This document shows, piece after piece, positions 33,444 to 42,936 of a stretch of 64,000 bases of DNA (its first letter is position 1; every line of letters begins with the position of its first letter). The DNA is taken from NCBI GenBank assembly GCA_013359255.1, contig JABWCF010000006.1:62001-126000 (forward strand), written 5' to 3'. This DNA is from Flavobacteriales bacterium (lineage in GTDB: Bacteria; Bacteroidota; Bacteroidia; Flavobacteriales_E; Vicingaceae). The position numbers were made by a program, and so were the translations under genes. A model generated the notes under the pieces. That model was not told the DNA's origin, searched no databases, and worked only from the letters and a program-made list of their open reading frames with translations.

Positions 33444-36161
33444 ATGAATACAGCCTACATCAATAACAACCCCTATTCTTTTAATGCAGGAGAAAGCATT
33501 TTAGCCTTTGTAAAACGAATCGAAGGAAATAAAATTATTCCTACCCTTTGTGATGCTCCTAATTTAGACCCTTTTGGATCGTGCAGAGTATGTAGTGTGG
33601 AAGTAGCCATAGAAAAAAACGGCCACACCAAAACCGTAGCCTCTTGCCATACTCCGGTTACTAACGGCCTATACATATATCACGATACAGAATCCATCAG
33701 GCAATTAAGAAAAAACATAATAGAACTTGTTCTTACCGACCATCCTCTTACCTGCTTAACCTGCGAAGTAAACGGAAACTGCGAACTACAAGAAGTAGCT
33801 GCACGCGTAGGAATTACTGAAACACGCTACCCCGAAGGATCAAATCATCTTAACAGAGAAAAAGACCTTTCACACCCTTATATGCGTTCAGAATTATCTA
33901 AATGTATTAACTGCTACCGTTGCGTAAGAGCATGTGACGAAGTTCAGGGTGAAATGGTGTTAACCATGGCCGGAAGAGGATTTGATGCTCATATTGCCAA
34001 GAGTTTTAATCAATCGTTTTTCGAATCAGACTGTGTAAGTTGCGGGGCATGCTCACAAGCCTGCCCCACCTCGGCTATAGCCGATGTATTTCAATCTAAA
34101 TCTATACAAGCAACAAAAAAAACACGTACCGTTTGTACGTACTGCGGTGTTGGCTGCAACCTCGAAGTAGCTACCGTTGGAGGAGCAATAAAATCTATTC
34201 AGGCACCATACGATGCCGAAGTAAACGGTGGCCATACCTGTCTCAAAGGTCGTTACGCCTTTAAATTTTACAACCATCCGGAAAGACTACGCACTCCCTT
34301 AATAAAAAGAAATAAAAAATTTGAACCCGCCACATGGGAAGAAGCTTATGATTTTATTGCCACTCAACTTACCAGTATTAAAAATGAAAACGGCCCCGAT
34401 GCCATTGCCGGTATATCTTCAGCTCGCACTCCCAATGAAGAAAATTACTTGATGCAAAAATTTATGCGTGCCGTAATAGGCACCAATAATATCGATTGCT
34501 GTGCTCGCGTTTGCCACTCGCCTACTGCATTGGGTATGCAAAAAACATTCGGTACAGGTGCAGCCACCAACAGTATTGAAGATTTGGAGTATACCGATTG
34601 TATTTTTGTAATTGGGGCCAACCCAAGCAATGCACACCCTGTAACCGGAGCCAAATTAAAACAAAAGTTAATGAAAGGAATTACCGGTATTGTGGTAGAT
34701 CCCCGAAAAACAGACTTGGCAAAATATGCTACCTATCACTTACAACTTCGCCCCGGAACTAATGTAGCATTACTTAATATGATGTTGTATTTTATTATAT
34801 CGGAAGGTTTAGAAGATAAAGAATTTATTACCGCTCGTTGCGAGGGATACGAGGAAATGAAAACTGAAATTTTAAAATTAAACATCAACGAACTTGAAGA
34901 AATAACAGGAGTAAATAAAAATCTGGTTAGAGAAGCTTCTATAGCGTACGCTAAAGCCAATGCAGCTATGGAATTTCATGGCTTAGGTGTTACCGAACAC
35001 ACGCAAGGAACCTATACCGTGCAGCTAATTGCCGACTTAGCCATGATTACCGGAAACATAGGAAAAAAAGGAGCAGGAGTAAACCCTTTACGAGGGCAAA
35101 ATAATGTACAAGGAGCTGCCGACATGGGTGCACAGCCCCACCAAGGAGCCGGTTATTTAGACGTTACTAATCCAGAAATAAATCAGCGATACAACCAATT
35201 CTATGGAGCAAAAGTACCTAGTCATATTGGCTATAAAATTCCAGAAATGTTTGATGCTGCCCTTAACAGAAAACTAAAAGCATTGTGGATTATTGGTGAA
35301 GATGTAGTGCAAACCGACCCAAACACCCAAAAAGTAATGAAAGCCTTGGAAAGTTTAGACTTGTTAGTAGTATCTGAATTATTTATGACTGAAACAGCAA
35401 AATTAGCAACCGTTGTTTTACCTGCTTCTTCCTTTTTGGAAAAAGAAGGAACTTTTACCAACGGAGAAAGAAGAATTCAGCGTGTACAAAAAGTGGTAGA
35501 ACCTGTTGAAGGCACTAAACCCGATGGACAAATTATTGTAGAAATAATGCGAAAAATGGGTTACGAACAATGCGATTACACGGCAGAAAATATGCTGAAT
35601 GAAATTTCGCAAATTGTTCCTTTTTTTGCAGGTGTTAAATGGAAAGAGTTAGGAAACAACGGAAAGCAATGGCCCGTATTATCCAATGGAACCGACACCA
35701 AAATGCTACATACAAAAGAATTTACCAGAGGTAAAGGAAAATTCTTCTTCTACCCATTTAAAGAAAGTAACGAAATTGAAACTTACGGAAAAGACTACCC
35801 ATACATTATAACTACCAACAGGGAATTAGAACACTACAATTGTGGTGCAATGACCAGAAGAACCGGAAATGTTGAAATTGTTACAGAAGATGTTTTATTA
35901 ATTAATCCTGAAGATGCACAAGAAAATAAAATTAAAGACGGAGAATTTGTATGCGTAGAATCTCCAAGAGGTAAAGTAGATATTAAAGCAAAGATTACAA
36001 CAGAAGTAAAACCCGGCATATTGAGTTCCACCTTTCATTTTCCAGAAATAATGTTAAACAATATTACTTCGAATGAGCATGACAGTGAGGCCATGTGCCC
36101 TGAATACAAAGTAGTGAGTTGCCGTATCCGAAAAAGTAAAGGAAAACATTTAACTCATTAA
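33444..36161 (+). CDS. Formate dehydrogenase alpha subunit, NuoG-type with MGD site
   Basis: The 905-residue subunit oxidises formate at a bis-MGD molybdenum or tungsten centre. Residues 1-80 hold a [2Fe-2S] ferredoxin (Cys36, 47, 50, 68). A His-Cys3 cluster follows (His100, Cys104, 107, 113), then two [4Fe-4S] clusters (Cys154/157/160/164 and 197/200/203/207). The MGD-domain cluster is Cys231/234/238/266. The metal ligand is Cys357 in RVCHSP, a cysteine and not selenocysteine. The C-terminal molybdopterin-binding domain starts near residue 780. Likely substrate formate; CO2 reduction is also possible. The sulfurtransferase FdhD is encoded at 2668-3504. Confidence 0.93.
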   Translation: MNTAYINNNPYSFNAGESILAFVKRIEGNKIIPTLCDAPNLDPFGSCRVCSVEVAIEKNGHTKTVASCHTPVTNGLYIYHDTESIRQLRKNIIELVLTDHPLTCLTCEVNGNCELQEVAARVGITETRYPEGSNHLNREKDLSHPYMRSELSKCINCYRCVRACDEVQGEMVLTMAGRGFDAHIAKSFNQSFFESDCVSCGACSQACPTSAIADVFQSKSIQATKKTRTVCTYCGVGCNLEVATVGGAIKSIQAPYDAEVNGGHTCLKGRYAFKFYNHPERLRTPLIKRNKKFEPATWEEAYDFIATQLTSIKNENGPDAIAGISSARTPNEENYLMQKFMRAVIGTNNIDCCARVCHSPTALGMQKTFGTGAATNSIEDLEYTDCIFVIGANPSNAHPVTGAKLKQKLMKGITGIVVDPRKTDLAKYATYHLQLRPGTNVALLNMMLYFIISEGLEDKEFITARCEGYEEMKTEILKLNINELEEITGVNKNLVREASIAYAKANAAMEFHGLGVTEHTQGTYTVQLIADLAMITGNIGKKGAGVNPLRGQNNVQGAADMGAQPHQGAGYLDVTNPEINQRYNQFYGAKVPSHIGYKIPEMFDAALNRKLKALWIIGEDVVQTDPNTQKVMKALESLDLLVVSELFMTETAKLATVVLPASSFLEKEGTFTNGERRIQRVQKVVEPVEGTKPDGQIIVEIMRKMGYEQCDYTAENMLNEISQIVPFFAGVKWKELGNNGKQWPVLSNGTDTKMLHTKEFTRGKGKFFFYPFKESNEIETYGKDYPYIITTNRELEHYNCGAMTRRTGNVEIVTEDVLLINPEDAQENKIKDGEFVCVESPRGKVDIKAKITTEVKPGILSSTFHFPEIMLNNITSNEHDSEAMCPEYKVVSCRIRKSKGKHLTH

Positions 36162-36164
36162 AAT

Positions 36165-37748
36165 TTGTACTCCATTTTTCGATATCTTGTATTTTATCTT
36201 CTTATTAGTACTTATGCATTTTCTAATACTACCGATTCGCTTAGATACGAATTAGAGAAAGCTCACATCGATTCTCAAAAAGTTTTTCTACTCAATAAAC
36301 TTGCGTACGAATATATTTCAATAAAAAATGATTCTACATTATTATTTGTGGGGCAAGCACTGAATATTATTCAAAACATGGATAATAAGAATACGATTTG
36401 GAAAAATAATTACAAAGCTAAATTATACACACACTTAGGGGCTTTCCATCAACACAGAAGCAATGTATCTACCGCTTTAAATTATTACTTTAAAGCCCTG
36501 AAATTGTACGAAACAACGGGTAACATTTCCGGCCTTTTAACCCTTTATGAAAAAATCGGATTGTCTTATTCTGACTTGGCTAACTACGAAAAAGCCTTGG
36601 TGTTTTACGTTAAAGCAATCAAATTGTATGAAAAATATAAAATTACAGATGGAAAAGCCTCTGTATTGGGAAACATTGGAACAGTTTATGCTGAACAATC
36701 AAACTTTCCAAAGGCTTTAGATTTTTTTTTTAACTCTTTAAAAATAAACGAAGAATTAAATAATAAAGCAGGTATTGCCAACTGCTATACCAATATTGGG
36801 GTATTGTATAAAAATCAATTAAATATTGAAAAAGCGTTAGAGTATTACTCCAAAGCACTTCGTATAAATGAAGAGCTAAATTATAAAAGAGAAATGGCCC
36901 TCATCATCGGTAATATAGCCAATATTTATGCCGAGCAATTAAAAACAGAAGAGGCAATGAAATATTATTTAAGAGCTATTGAGATAAATAATGAAATCAA
37001 TAACAAAAGAGGTCTTTCTCATATCATGGGAAATATTGGGTGTTTATATATAGACCTAAATGACCTCCCTAAAGCATTCCCTTATTTAAAAGATGCATTA
37101 AAAATTTCGGAAGAAATTGGCAATAAATATTTAATTTCTATTTGGCAGAGTAACCTAGGTGAAGTGTATACGAAAAATAAAAATTATAAAGAAGCAGAAA
37201 TTATTTTAGAAAAATCATTACAAATAACAAATCAAATTGGAGCCTTAAGTATTAAGGAACGTAACGAAAAATTATTAAGCGATATTTATTCAGAAACAGG
37301 GAGACACAAATTAGCTTACGAACACTACAAAAACTATATTTTAATAAGGGACAGTTTAAAAAACGAGGAAAACTCAAAAAAACAAATTCGCCAACAAATG
37401 CAATATGAGTACAGTAAAAAACAAGCCGCTGATAGTATTTTATTTGCAAAAGAAAAAAAAATAAAAGAAATTGAAATTACTCGTCAAAATGCAGTTATAA
37501 AAGCAAAAAGAAATCAACAATATCTTCTAATGGGCAGTTTAGTTTTGTCTTTATTTTTCATTGGATTTATTTATAAACGTATTAAAATCATTCGAAATCA
37601 GAAAAAAATAATTGAAAAACAAAAACTTTTTGTAGAACAAAAACAAAAAGAAATTTTAGACAGTATCTATTATGCAAAAAGAATACAAGATTGTATGATG
37701 CCAAAAGAAAAATATATTCTCAAAAAACTGAAGGACTTAAAAAAGTAG
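36165..37748 (+). CDS. TPR sensor protein lacking its usual C-terminal output domain
   Basis: The 527-residue protein has a signal peptide (FRYLVFYLLISTYAFS), about seven tetratricopeptide repeats at residues 55-400 (40-residue units with the pattern ALxYYxKALxIxEExxNKxG), one transmembrane helix at about 450-468 and a cytoplasmic coiled coil. It ends with DSIYYAKRIQDCMMPKEKYI and a few lysine-rich residues. In Bacteroidota proteins of this type, that segment normally leads directly into a SpoIIE/PP2C phosphatase domain, which is absent here. The start is TTG at 36165, needed for the signal peptide, 4 nt after the preceding stop. Confidence 0.85.
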   Translation: MYSIFRYLVFYLLISTYAFSNTTDSLRYELEKAHIDSQKVFLLNKLAYEYISIKNDSTLLFVGQALNIIQNMDNKNTIWKNNYKAKLYTHLGAFHQHRSNVSTALNYYFKALKLYETTGNISGLLTLYEKIGLSYSDLANYEKALVFYVKAIKLYEKYKITDGKASVLGNIGTVYAEQSNFPKALDFFFNSLKINEELNNKAGIANCYTNIGVLYKNQLNIEKALEYYSKALRINEELNYKREMALIIGNIANIYAEQLKTEEAMKYYLRAIEINNEINNKRGLSHIMGNIGCLYIDLNDLPKAFPYLKDALKISEEIGNKYLISIWQSNLGEVYTKNKNYKEAEIILEKSLQITNQIGALSIKERNEKLLSDIYSETGRHKLAYEHYKNYILIRDSLKNEENSKKQIRQQMQYEYSKKQAADSILFAKEKKIKEIEITRQNAVIKAKRNQQYLLMGSLVLSLFFIGFIYKRIKIIRNQKKIIEKQKLFVEQKQKEILDSIYYAKRIQDCMMPKEKYILKKLKDLKK

Positions 37749-37754
37749 AAACGG

Positions 37755-38039
37755 TTACAGCAATCTTAACTCATCAACCAACATCTTTCCCATCTTCTCA
37801 TTTATTTTCTGAACAATTTCCGTTCTAAGATAAGACAATTCGTGCCGCAGCGGAGCCGAATCTAATTTTACCGTTAATACCTTTTTTTTATACACCACAT
37901 CAATGGTATGCTTTGCAATGGTTTTACCCATTACATCTTCCCATGCCTTAATAAGGTCTATCCCTTGCATTTTTTCTTCCAGGCCATACATACGAAGCAA
38001 GGCATGAATAGCTTCTTTGAGAGTGGTTTCGTTTTTCAT
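37755..38039 (-). CDS. DUF721 family protein (DciA-like)
   Basis: The 94-residue protein matches the DUF721 group in its DLIKAWEDVMGKTIAKHT opening motif and in the VKLDSAPLRHELSYLR segment. DciA-type members of this family bind and help load the replicative helicase; whether this short form does so is not known. It lies 8 nt after recF on the same strand, the standard Bacteroidota arrangement of recF with a DUF721 gene. Confidence 0.88.
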   Translation of the reverse strand: MKNETTLKEAIHALLRMYGLEEKMQGIDLIKAWEDVMGKTIAKHTIDVVYKKKVLTVKLDSAPLRHELSYLRTEIVQKINEKMGKMLVDELRLL

Positions 38040-38047
38040 TTTTAAAT

Positions 38048-39145
38048 TTAAACCTCGCTTGCTTGTAGAATATTAATTTTTAAAGGCATCTGTAGTTTTT
38101 CAAACACCTGAGGTATTCGCTGCGGATGAGTATCTGTAATGAAAAGTTGTCCAAAATAGTCGTTTACCAAAATGGCAATCAGTCTCGCCAAACGTTCATC
38201 ATCGAGTTTATCGTAAATATCATCGAGCAAAATAATAGGTTTCGTTTTTAATTTTTCTGTGATATATTGGGCTTGAGCCAAACGCAACGAAAGTAAATAC
38301 GTTTTTTGCTGCCCCTGAGAGGCAAATTTCTTTACCGGAAAATTATTGATAAAAAAAGCCATATCATCTTTATGTATTCCGCAGGTTGTATGTGTAGCGG
38401 CTCTATCTCTTGCATAGGTATTTTCTAACAACTCTGTAAAGTTATTCTCTAACAGCATACTTTCGTACACCAACGATACTGTTTCATTTACATCAGATAT
38501 TTGAGAATAATACGATCTGAAAATTGGAATAAATTCCCGAACAAACTCGCACCGGGCTTCGTAAATAGGGTTGCCAAATTTTACTAGCTGCTCATTCCAT
38601 AAAAAAACACTTTCTTTATCGCACCTACCAGAAGCTGCCATTTGCTTCAACAACACGTTTCGTTGGGCTAAAGCCCTATTATAATTTAATAAGTTGTCTA
38701 AGTAATTTTTATTACTTTGAGCAATAATGCCATCAAGAAACTTTCTTCGCGTTTCACTCCCCTCTAAAATAAGTAAAACATCGGCAGGCGAAACCATTAC
38801 CAATGGAAATTTACCAATATGATCGGCCAAACGCTCGTAAACCTTTTTATTTAACTTAAATATTTTTTTTTGGCTTCGCTTTATACTGCAATGCACAAGG
38901 TATTCCTCCCCGTCTTTCTGATAAAGACCTTTCAGCATAAAAAAATCTTTTTCATTCTGTATATTCTGCGAGTCAATAGGATTAAAAAAACTTTTACAAA
39001 ATGAGGTATAATAAATAGCATCGAGCAAATTCGTTTTCCCAATTCCGTTATTTCCTCCAAAAAAGTTTGCCTTCTCCGAAAATTCAAAGAATGCCTCTGA
39101 ATAATTTTTAAAATTAAAAAGCGAAAGTTCTTTTAGGTACATCAT
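38048..39145 (-). CDS. recF: DNA replication and repair protein RecF
   Basis: RecF binds gapped DNA and with RecO and RecR loads RecA. The 365-residue SMC-like ATPase has Walker A GGNNGIGKTN at about residues 31-40, the VSPADVLLILEGSETRRKFLD signature area (landmark GSETRRKFLD), SQGQQKT and the Walker B LLDDIYDKLD. Two ATG codons in a row start the frame. The -7 box ends 1 nt upstream of the first, so the second may be the start of a leaderless mRNA. It is followed by a DUF721 gene. Confidence 0.96.
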   Translation of the reverse strand: MMYLKELSLFNFKNYSEAFFEFSEKANFFGGNNGIGKTNLLDAIYYTSFCKSFFNPIDSQNIQNEKDFFMLKGLYQKDGEEYLVHCSIKRSQKKIFKLNKKVYERLADHIGKFPLVMVSPADVLLILEGSETRRKFLDGIIAQSNKNYLDNLLNYNRALAQRNVLLKQMAASGRCDKESVFLWNEQLVKFGNPIYEARCEFVREFIPIFRSYYSQISDVNETVSLVYESMLLENNFTELLENTYARDRAATHTTCGIHKDDMAFFINNFPVKKFASQGQQKTYLLSLRLAQAQYITEKLKTKPIILLDDIYDKLDDERLARLIAILVNDYFGQLFITDTHPQRIPQVFEKLQMPLKINILQASEV

Positions 39146-39146
39146 G

Positions 39147-39154
39147 CAAATTTA
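39147..39154 (-). promoter_or_regulatory. -7 box (TAAATTTG) touching the recF start
   Basis: Minus strand 39154-39147 reads TAAATTTG. Its last base is 1 nt from the first recF ATG, so initiation of transcription would fall on or just after that ATG and the second ATG (39142) would begin a leaderless mRNA. No good -33 box is present, so the box could be fortuitous. Confidence 0.45.
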
Positions 39155-39250
39155 AGGCTTAGTTGGTATTAAATTCAGTTTGTCTCAAACAAAATAAATC
39201 TTAGCTCCTTAATCGGTTAGCACCTTCTTTTATTTAAAGTTTGCGAATTG

Positions 39251-39282
39251 TTTGAAATAAACAAAAACGCGGACTAAATTTA
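39251..39282 (+). promoter_or_regulatory. Promoter of the fad operon
   Basis: TTTG at 39251-39254 and TAAATTTA at 39275-39282 are separated by 20 nt, matching the Bacteroidota promoter layout except for A in the last position of the -7 box. The leader to the ATG at 39324 is about 37 nt. Confidence 0.55.
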
Positions 39283-39323
39283 CACCATACAAAGAAATAT
39301 CTTCATTTAGCAAAAATTTAGCA

Positions 39324-41729
39324 ATGAACAGAAAGATTAAAAAAGTAGCTGTACTAGGCTCAGGGGTTATGGGTTCTCGTATTGCATGTCATTTTGCAAA
39401 TATCGGTTTACAAGTTTTGCTGCTCGACATTGTTCCAAACGAACTGCTCGAAGAAGAAAAACAAAAAAAACTTACTTTAAACGATAAAGCGGTACGTAAC
39501 CGTATTGTAAATACAGCCTTACAAAATGTGTTAAAATCTAATCCCTCACCAATTTACCTTAAAAAGTTTGCCGCCCACATTGCTACCGGAAATATGGAAG
39601 ATGACTTACCTCAAATTTCCGATTGCGACTGGATTATAGAAGCGGTAATAGAACGTCTAGATATTAAAAAAATAGTATTCGAAAAAATCGAAAAGTACCG
39701 CAAACAAGGAAGTATTGTAAGTTCAAACACTTCGGGAATTCCTATGCAACTAATGATAGAAGGAAGAAGCGAAGACTTTAAAAAACACTTTTTAGGCACC
39801 CATTTTTTCAATCCACCACGTTACCTAAAATTGTTAGAAATTATTCCCACCCCGGAAACCGATGAAAACATTGTACATTTTTTAGAAGATTTCGGAACTC
39901 GCTTTTTAGGCAAAACCACTGTGCTTTGCAAAGACACTCCCGCTTTCATTGCTAACCGAATTGGAGTTTATTCCATTCAGTCCCTTTTTCATCTTATTAC
40001 CGAAATGCAATTAACCGTTGAAGAAGTAGATAAACTTACAGGCCCTGTGTTGGGCAGACCCAAATCGGCCACCTTTAGAACCTGCGATGTAGTCGGATTG
40101 GACACATTGGTACACGTAGCAAACGGATTAAAACAAAATTGTCCTAACGATGAAGCTCACCCCCTTTTCGAAACGCCCTTCTACATTAGTAAAATGATAG
40201 AAAATAAATGGCTTGGAAGCAAAACCAAGCAAGGTTTCTACAAAAAAATTAAAAACGAAAAAGGTGAAAACGAAATTCTTGCTCTCAATTTAAATACCTT
40301 AGAATATCAGCCACAACAAAAAGTAAAATTTGCAACTCTCGAAGCCGCCAAGCAAGCCGACCATCTTTCTGATAGACTGAAAATTTTATTCTCTGGCAAA
40401 GACAAAGCCGGAGAGTTTTACCGAAAATCATTCTTCGGGCTATTTGCCTACGTTTCAAACCGAATTCCCGAAATAGCAGAAGAACTTTACAAGATAGACG
40501 ATGCCCTTAATGCTGGTTTTGGTTGGCAAACAGGACCTTTCGAAACATGGGATATACTAGGTGTTGAAACCGTTTGTAAACAAATGGAAGGGGCCGGCAT
40601 AAAACCCGCCCAGTGGGTTTACGAAATGCTGCAAAAAAATATATTTTCTTTTTATAAAATCGAAAACGGAAAAAAATACTTTTATAACATTTCGTCTAAA
40701 ACATACACCCTCATTCCTGGAAGCGAAAATATTTTAATTCTTTCAAACCTTCGTTACTCAAATGTAATTTGGAAAAATTCAGGAACTACTCTTACCAACC
40801 TAGGTGATGGAATTATAAACCTTGAATTCCATACCAAAATGAATACTATGGGAAGTGAAGTGTTAGAGGGAATAAACAAAGCCATAGACATTGCCGAAAA
40901 AGATTTTTTAGGACTTACCATTTATAACGAAGGCGAAAACTTTTCTGCAGGAGCTAATGTGGGATTAATATTTATGATGGCTGCAGAACAAGAATACGAT
41001 GAACTAGACTTTGCCATCAGAGCCTTCCAAAACACCATTATGCGCGTCCGTTACTCCTCTATTCCCGTTGTAGCTGCCCCACATAACCTTACGCTAGGCG
41101 GAAGCTGCGAACTGTGCATGCATTCTGATAAAGTAATAGCCCACGCAGAAACATACATGGGTTTGGTTGAATTTGGAGTTGGCGTTATTCCTGGCGGTGG
41201 CGGTACCAAAGAATTTGTATTACGATTATCTGACGAAATTAACGAAGGAGATGTAAAAATAAACGCCCTACGTAAACGATTTCTTACCATTGGTCAGGCT
41301 CAAGTTTCAACCTCTGCACACGAAGCCTTTGAATTGGGATACTTGCGTAAGGGGCAAGATGAAGTAATAGTAAGTCGTGCACACCAACTACAATACGCAA
41401 AAAAAGCCGCCCTTAACATGGCCCAAAAAGGCTACACCACACCTATTCCTCGTACCGATATTGAAGTTCTAGGAAACGAAGGATTAGGAATCGTGTACGT
41501 AGGAGCCCACTCCATGAAAAGCGGAAACTACATCTCTGAACACGACCAATTGATAAGCGAAAAATTAGGATACATTATGTGCGGAGGAAACCTTTCCCAA
41601 CCCACCAAGGTTTCTGAGCAGTATTTGTTAAGCCTCGAAAGAAAAGCTTTTTTAGAATTATGTGCCGAACGAAAAACGCTAGAAAGATTGCAAAGTATTA
41701 TTACAAGCGGCAAAGTGCTTCGTAACTAA
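39324..41729 (+). CDS. fadN: 3-hydroxyacyl-CoA dehydrogenase / enoyl-CoA hydratase, FadN type
   Basis: The bifunctional beta-oxidation enzyme hydrates enoyl-CoA and oxidises 3-hydroxyacyl-CoA with NAD. The 801-residue protein has the NAD-binding loop LGSGVMGSRIA at residues 11-21, HFFNPPRYLKLLEIIPT after the Rossmann domain and a second dehydrogenase helix domain. A C-terminal crotonase domain begins at about residue 480, with oxyanion elements EGENFSAGAN and GVIPGGGGTKE. The dehydrogenase-first order is that of FadN, opposite to FadB. It is first in an operon with thiolase and acyl-CoA dehydrogenase genes. Confidence 0.94.
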   Translation: MNRKIKKVAVLGSGVMGSRIACHFANIGLQVLLLDIVPNELLEEEKQKKLTLNDKAVRNRIVNTALQNVLKSNPSPIYLKKFAAHIATGNMEDDLPQISDCDWIIEAVIERLDIKKIVFEKIEKYRKQGSIVSSNTSGIPMQLMIEGRSEDFKKHFLGTHFFNPPRYLKLLEIIPTPETDENIVHFLEDFGTRFLGKTTVLCKDTPAFIANRIGVYSIQSLFHLITEMQLTVEEVDKLTGPVLGRPKSATFRTCDVVGLDTLVHVANGLKQNCPNDEAHPLFETPFYISKMIENKWLGSKTKQGFYKKIKNEKGENEILALNLNTLEYQPQQKVKFATLEAAKQADHLSDRLKILFSGKDKAGEFYRKSFFGLFAYVSNRIPEIAEELYKIDDALNAGFGWQTGPFETWDILGVETVCKQMEGAGIKPAQWVYEMLQKNIFSFYKIENGKKYFYNISSKTYTLIPGSENILILSNLRYSNVIWKNSGTTLTNLGDGIINLEFHTKMNTMGSEVLEGINKAIDIAEKDFLGLTIYNEGENFSAGANVGLIFMMAAEQEYDELDFAIRAFQNTIMRVRYSSIPVVAAPHNLTLGGSCELCMHSDKVIAHAETYMGLVEFGVGVIPGGGGTKEFVLRLSDEINEGDVKINALRKRFLTIGQAQVSTSAHEAFELGYLRKGQDEVIVSRAHQLQYAKKAALNMAQKGYTTPIPRTDIEVLGNEGLGIVYVGAHSMKSGNYISEHDQLISEKLGYIMCGGNLSQPTKVSEQYLLSLERKAFLELCAERKTLERLQSIITSGKVLRN

Positions 41730-41745
41730 CTAAACTTAAACCCAA

Positions 41746-42924
41746 ATGAACGCATACATTGTAAGTGCATACCGAACAGCCGTGGGAAAAGCCAACAAAG
41801 GCGGATTCCGTTTTACAAGATCCGATGAATTGGCAAAAACAGTGTTGAAACACCTTATGACCCAACATCCATCTGTACAACCTGAAGAAATAGACGACCT
41901 GATAGTGGGCAATGCCATGCCCGAGGCCGAACAAGGTTTAAACATGGCAAGGCTTATCTCGTTAATGAGTTTTCAATCTGAAAAAGTACCCGGTATGATT
42001 GTAAATCGTTTTTGTGCATCTGGGTTAGAGGCAATAGCCATAGCCGCCTCTAAAATTCATGCAGGTATGGCTAATTGTATTTTAGCAGGCGGGGCTGAAA
42101 GTATGAGTCAAATTCCTATGGGCGGCTGGAGAGTGGTTCCTAATGCCGATGTGGCAAAACAACATCCAGACTGGTATTGGGGCATGGGGCTAACAGCCGA
42201 AGCTGTGGCAAAAGAGTTCTCCGTATCTCGTGAAAAACAAGACGAGTTTGCCTTCCTCTCGCATCAAAAAGCGGTAAGAGCCAATGAAGAAGCAAGATTT
42301 AAAAGTGAAATTGTTCCAGTTTCCGTAACAGAAAGATACCCGGATATCAATGGAAATATAAAAGAAAAAACTTTTACTATAGAAACCGATGAAGGACCTA
42401 GAAATGACACAAGCATCGAATCGCTTTCTAAGTTAAAACCCGTTTTTGCCACAAACGGAAGTGTTACCGCGGGTAACTCCTCTCAAACATCAGATGGTGC
42501 GGCATTTGTAATGGTGGTTTCTGAAAACTTTCTTAAAAAACACAAACTTACCCCTCTGGCACGTATGGTAAGTTATGCTACTGCGGGCGTAGAGCCTCGC
42601 ATTATGGGAATAGGCCCGGTAGCGGCTATACCCAAAGCCTTGCAATTAGCAGGAATAAAGACAGAACAAATAGACCTCATAGAGTTAAATGAAGCATTTG
42701 CTTCACAATCGTTAGCCGTTATAAAAAAATTAGATCTCAATCCGGATATTATAAACGTAAACGGAGGAGCCATTGCTTTGGGTCACCCTCTGGGTTGTTC
42801 AGGAGCCAAGCTTTCTGTTCAAATTTTAAACGAATTAAAAAAACAAAATAAAAAATATGGCTTAGTTTCCATGTGTGTTGGTACAGGACAAGGAGCAGCC
42901 GGAGTATTTGAAATATTTCATTAA
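41746..42924 (+). CDS. fadA: Acetyl-CoA C-acyltransferase (thiolase)
   Basis: The thiolase cleaves 3-oxoacyl-CoA with CoA in the last step of the beta-oxidation cycle. The 392-residue length is normal. The nucleophile is in the NRFCASGLEA motif (about Cys89), the GGAIALGHPLGCSGA motif holds the catalytic histidine, and the C-terminal cysteine is in MCVGTGQGAAG. It starts 16 nt after fadN and forms the mitochondrial-trifunctional-like pair with it. Confidence 0.96.
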   Translation: MNAYIVSAYRTAVGKANKGGFRFTRSDELAKTVLKHLMTQHPSVQPEEIDDLIVGNAMPEAEQGLNMARLISLMSFQSEKVPGMIVNRFCASGLEAIAIAASKIHAGMANCILAGGAESMSQIPMGGWRVVPNADVAKQHPDWYWGMGLTAEAVAKEFSVSREKQDEFAFLSHQKAVRANEEARFKSEIVPVSVTERYPDINGNIKEKTFTIETDEGPRNDTSIESLSKLKPVFATNGSVTAGNSSQTSDGAAFVMVVSENFLKKHKLTPLARMVSYATAGVEPRIMGIGPVAAIPKALQLAGIKTEQIDLIELNEAFASQSLAVIKKLDLNPDIINVNGGAIALGHPLGCSGAKLSVQILNELKKQNKKYGLVSMCVGTGQGAAGVFEIFH

Positions 42925-42936
42925 AAAACACCTATT

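Noticed and set aside
33444-36161. Selenocysteine (in-frame TGA) at the formate dehydrogenase active site
   Set aside because: The frame is uninterrupted and the metal ligand position is a cysteine codon (Cys357 in RVCHSP).
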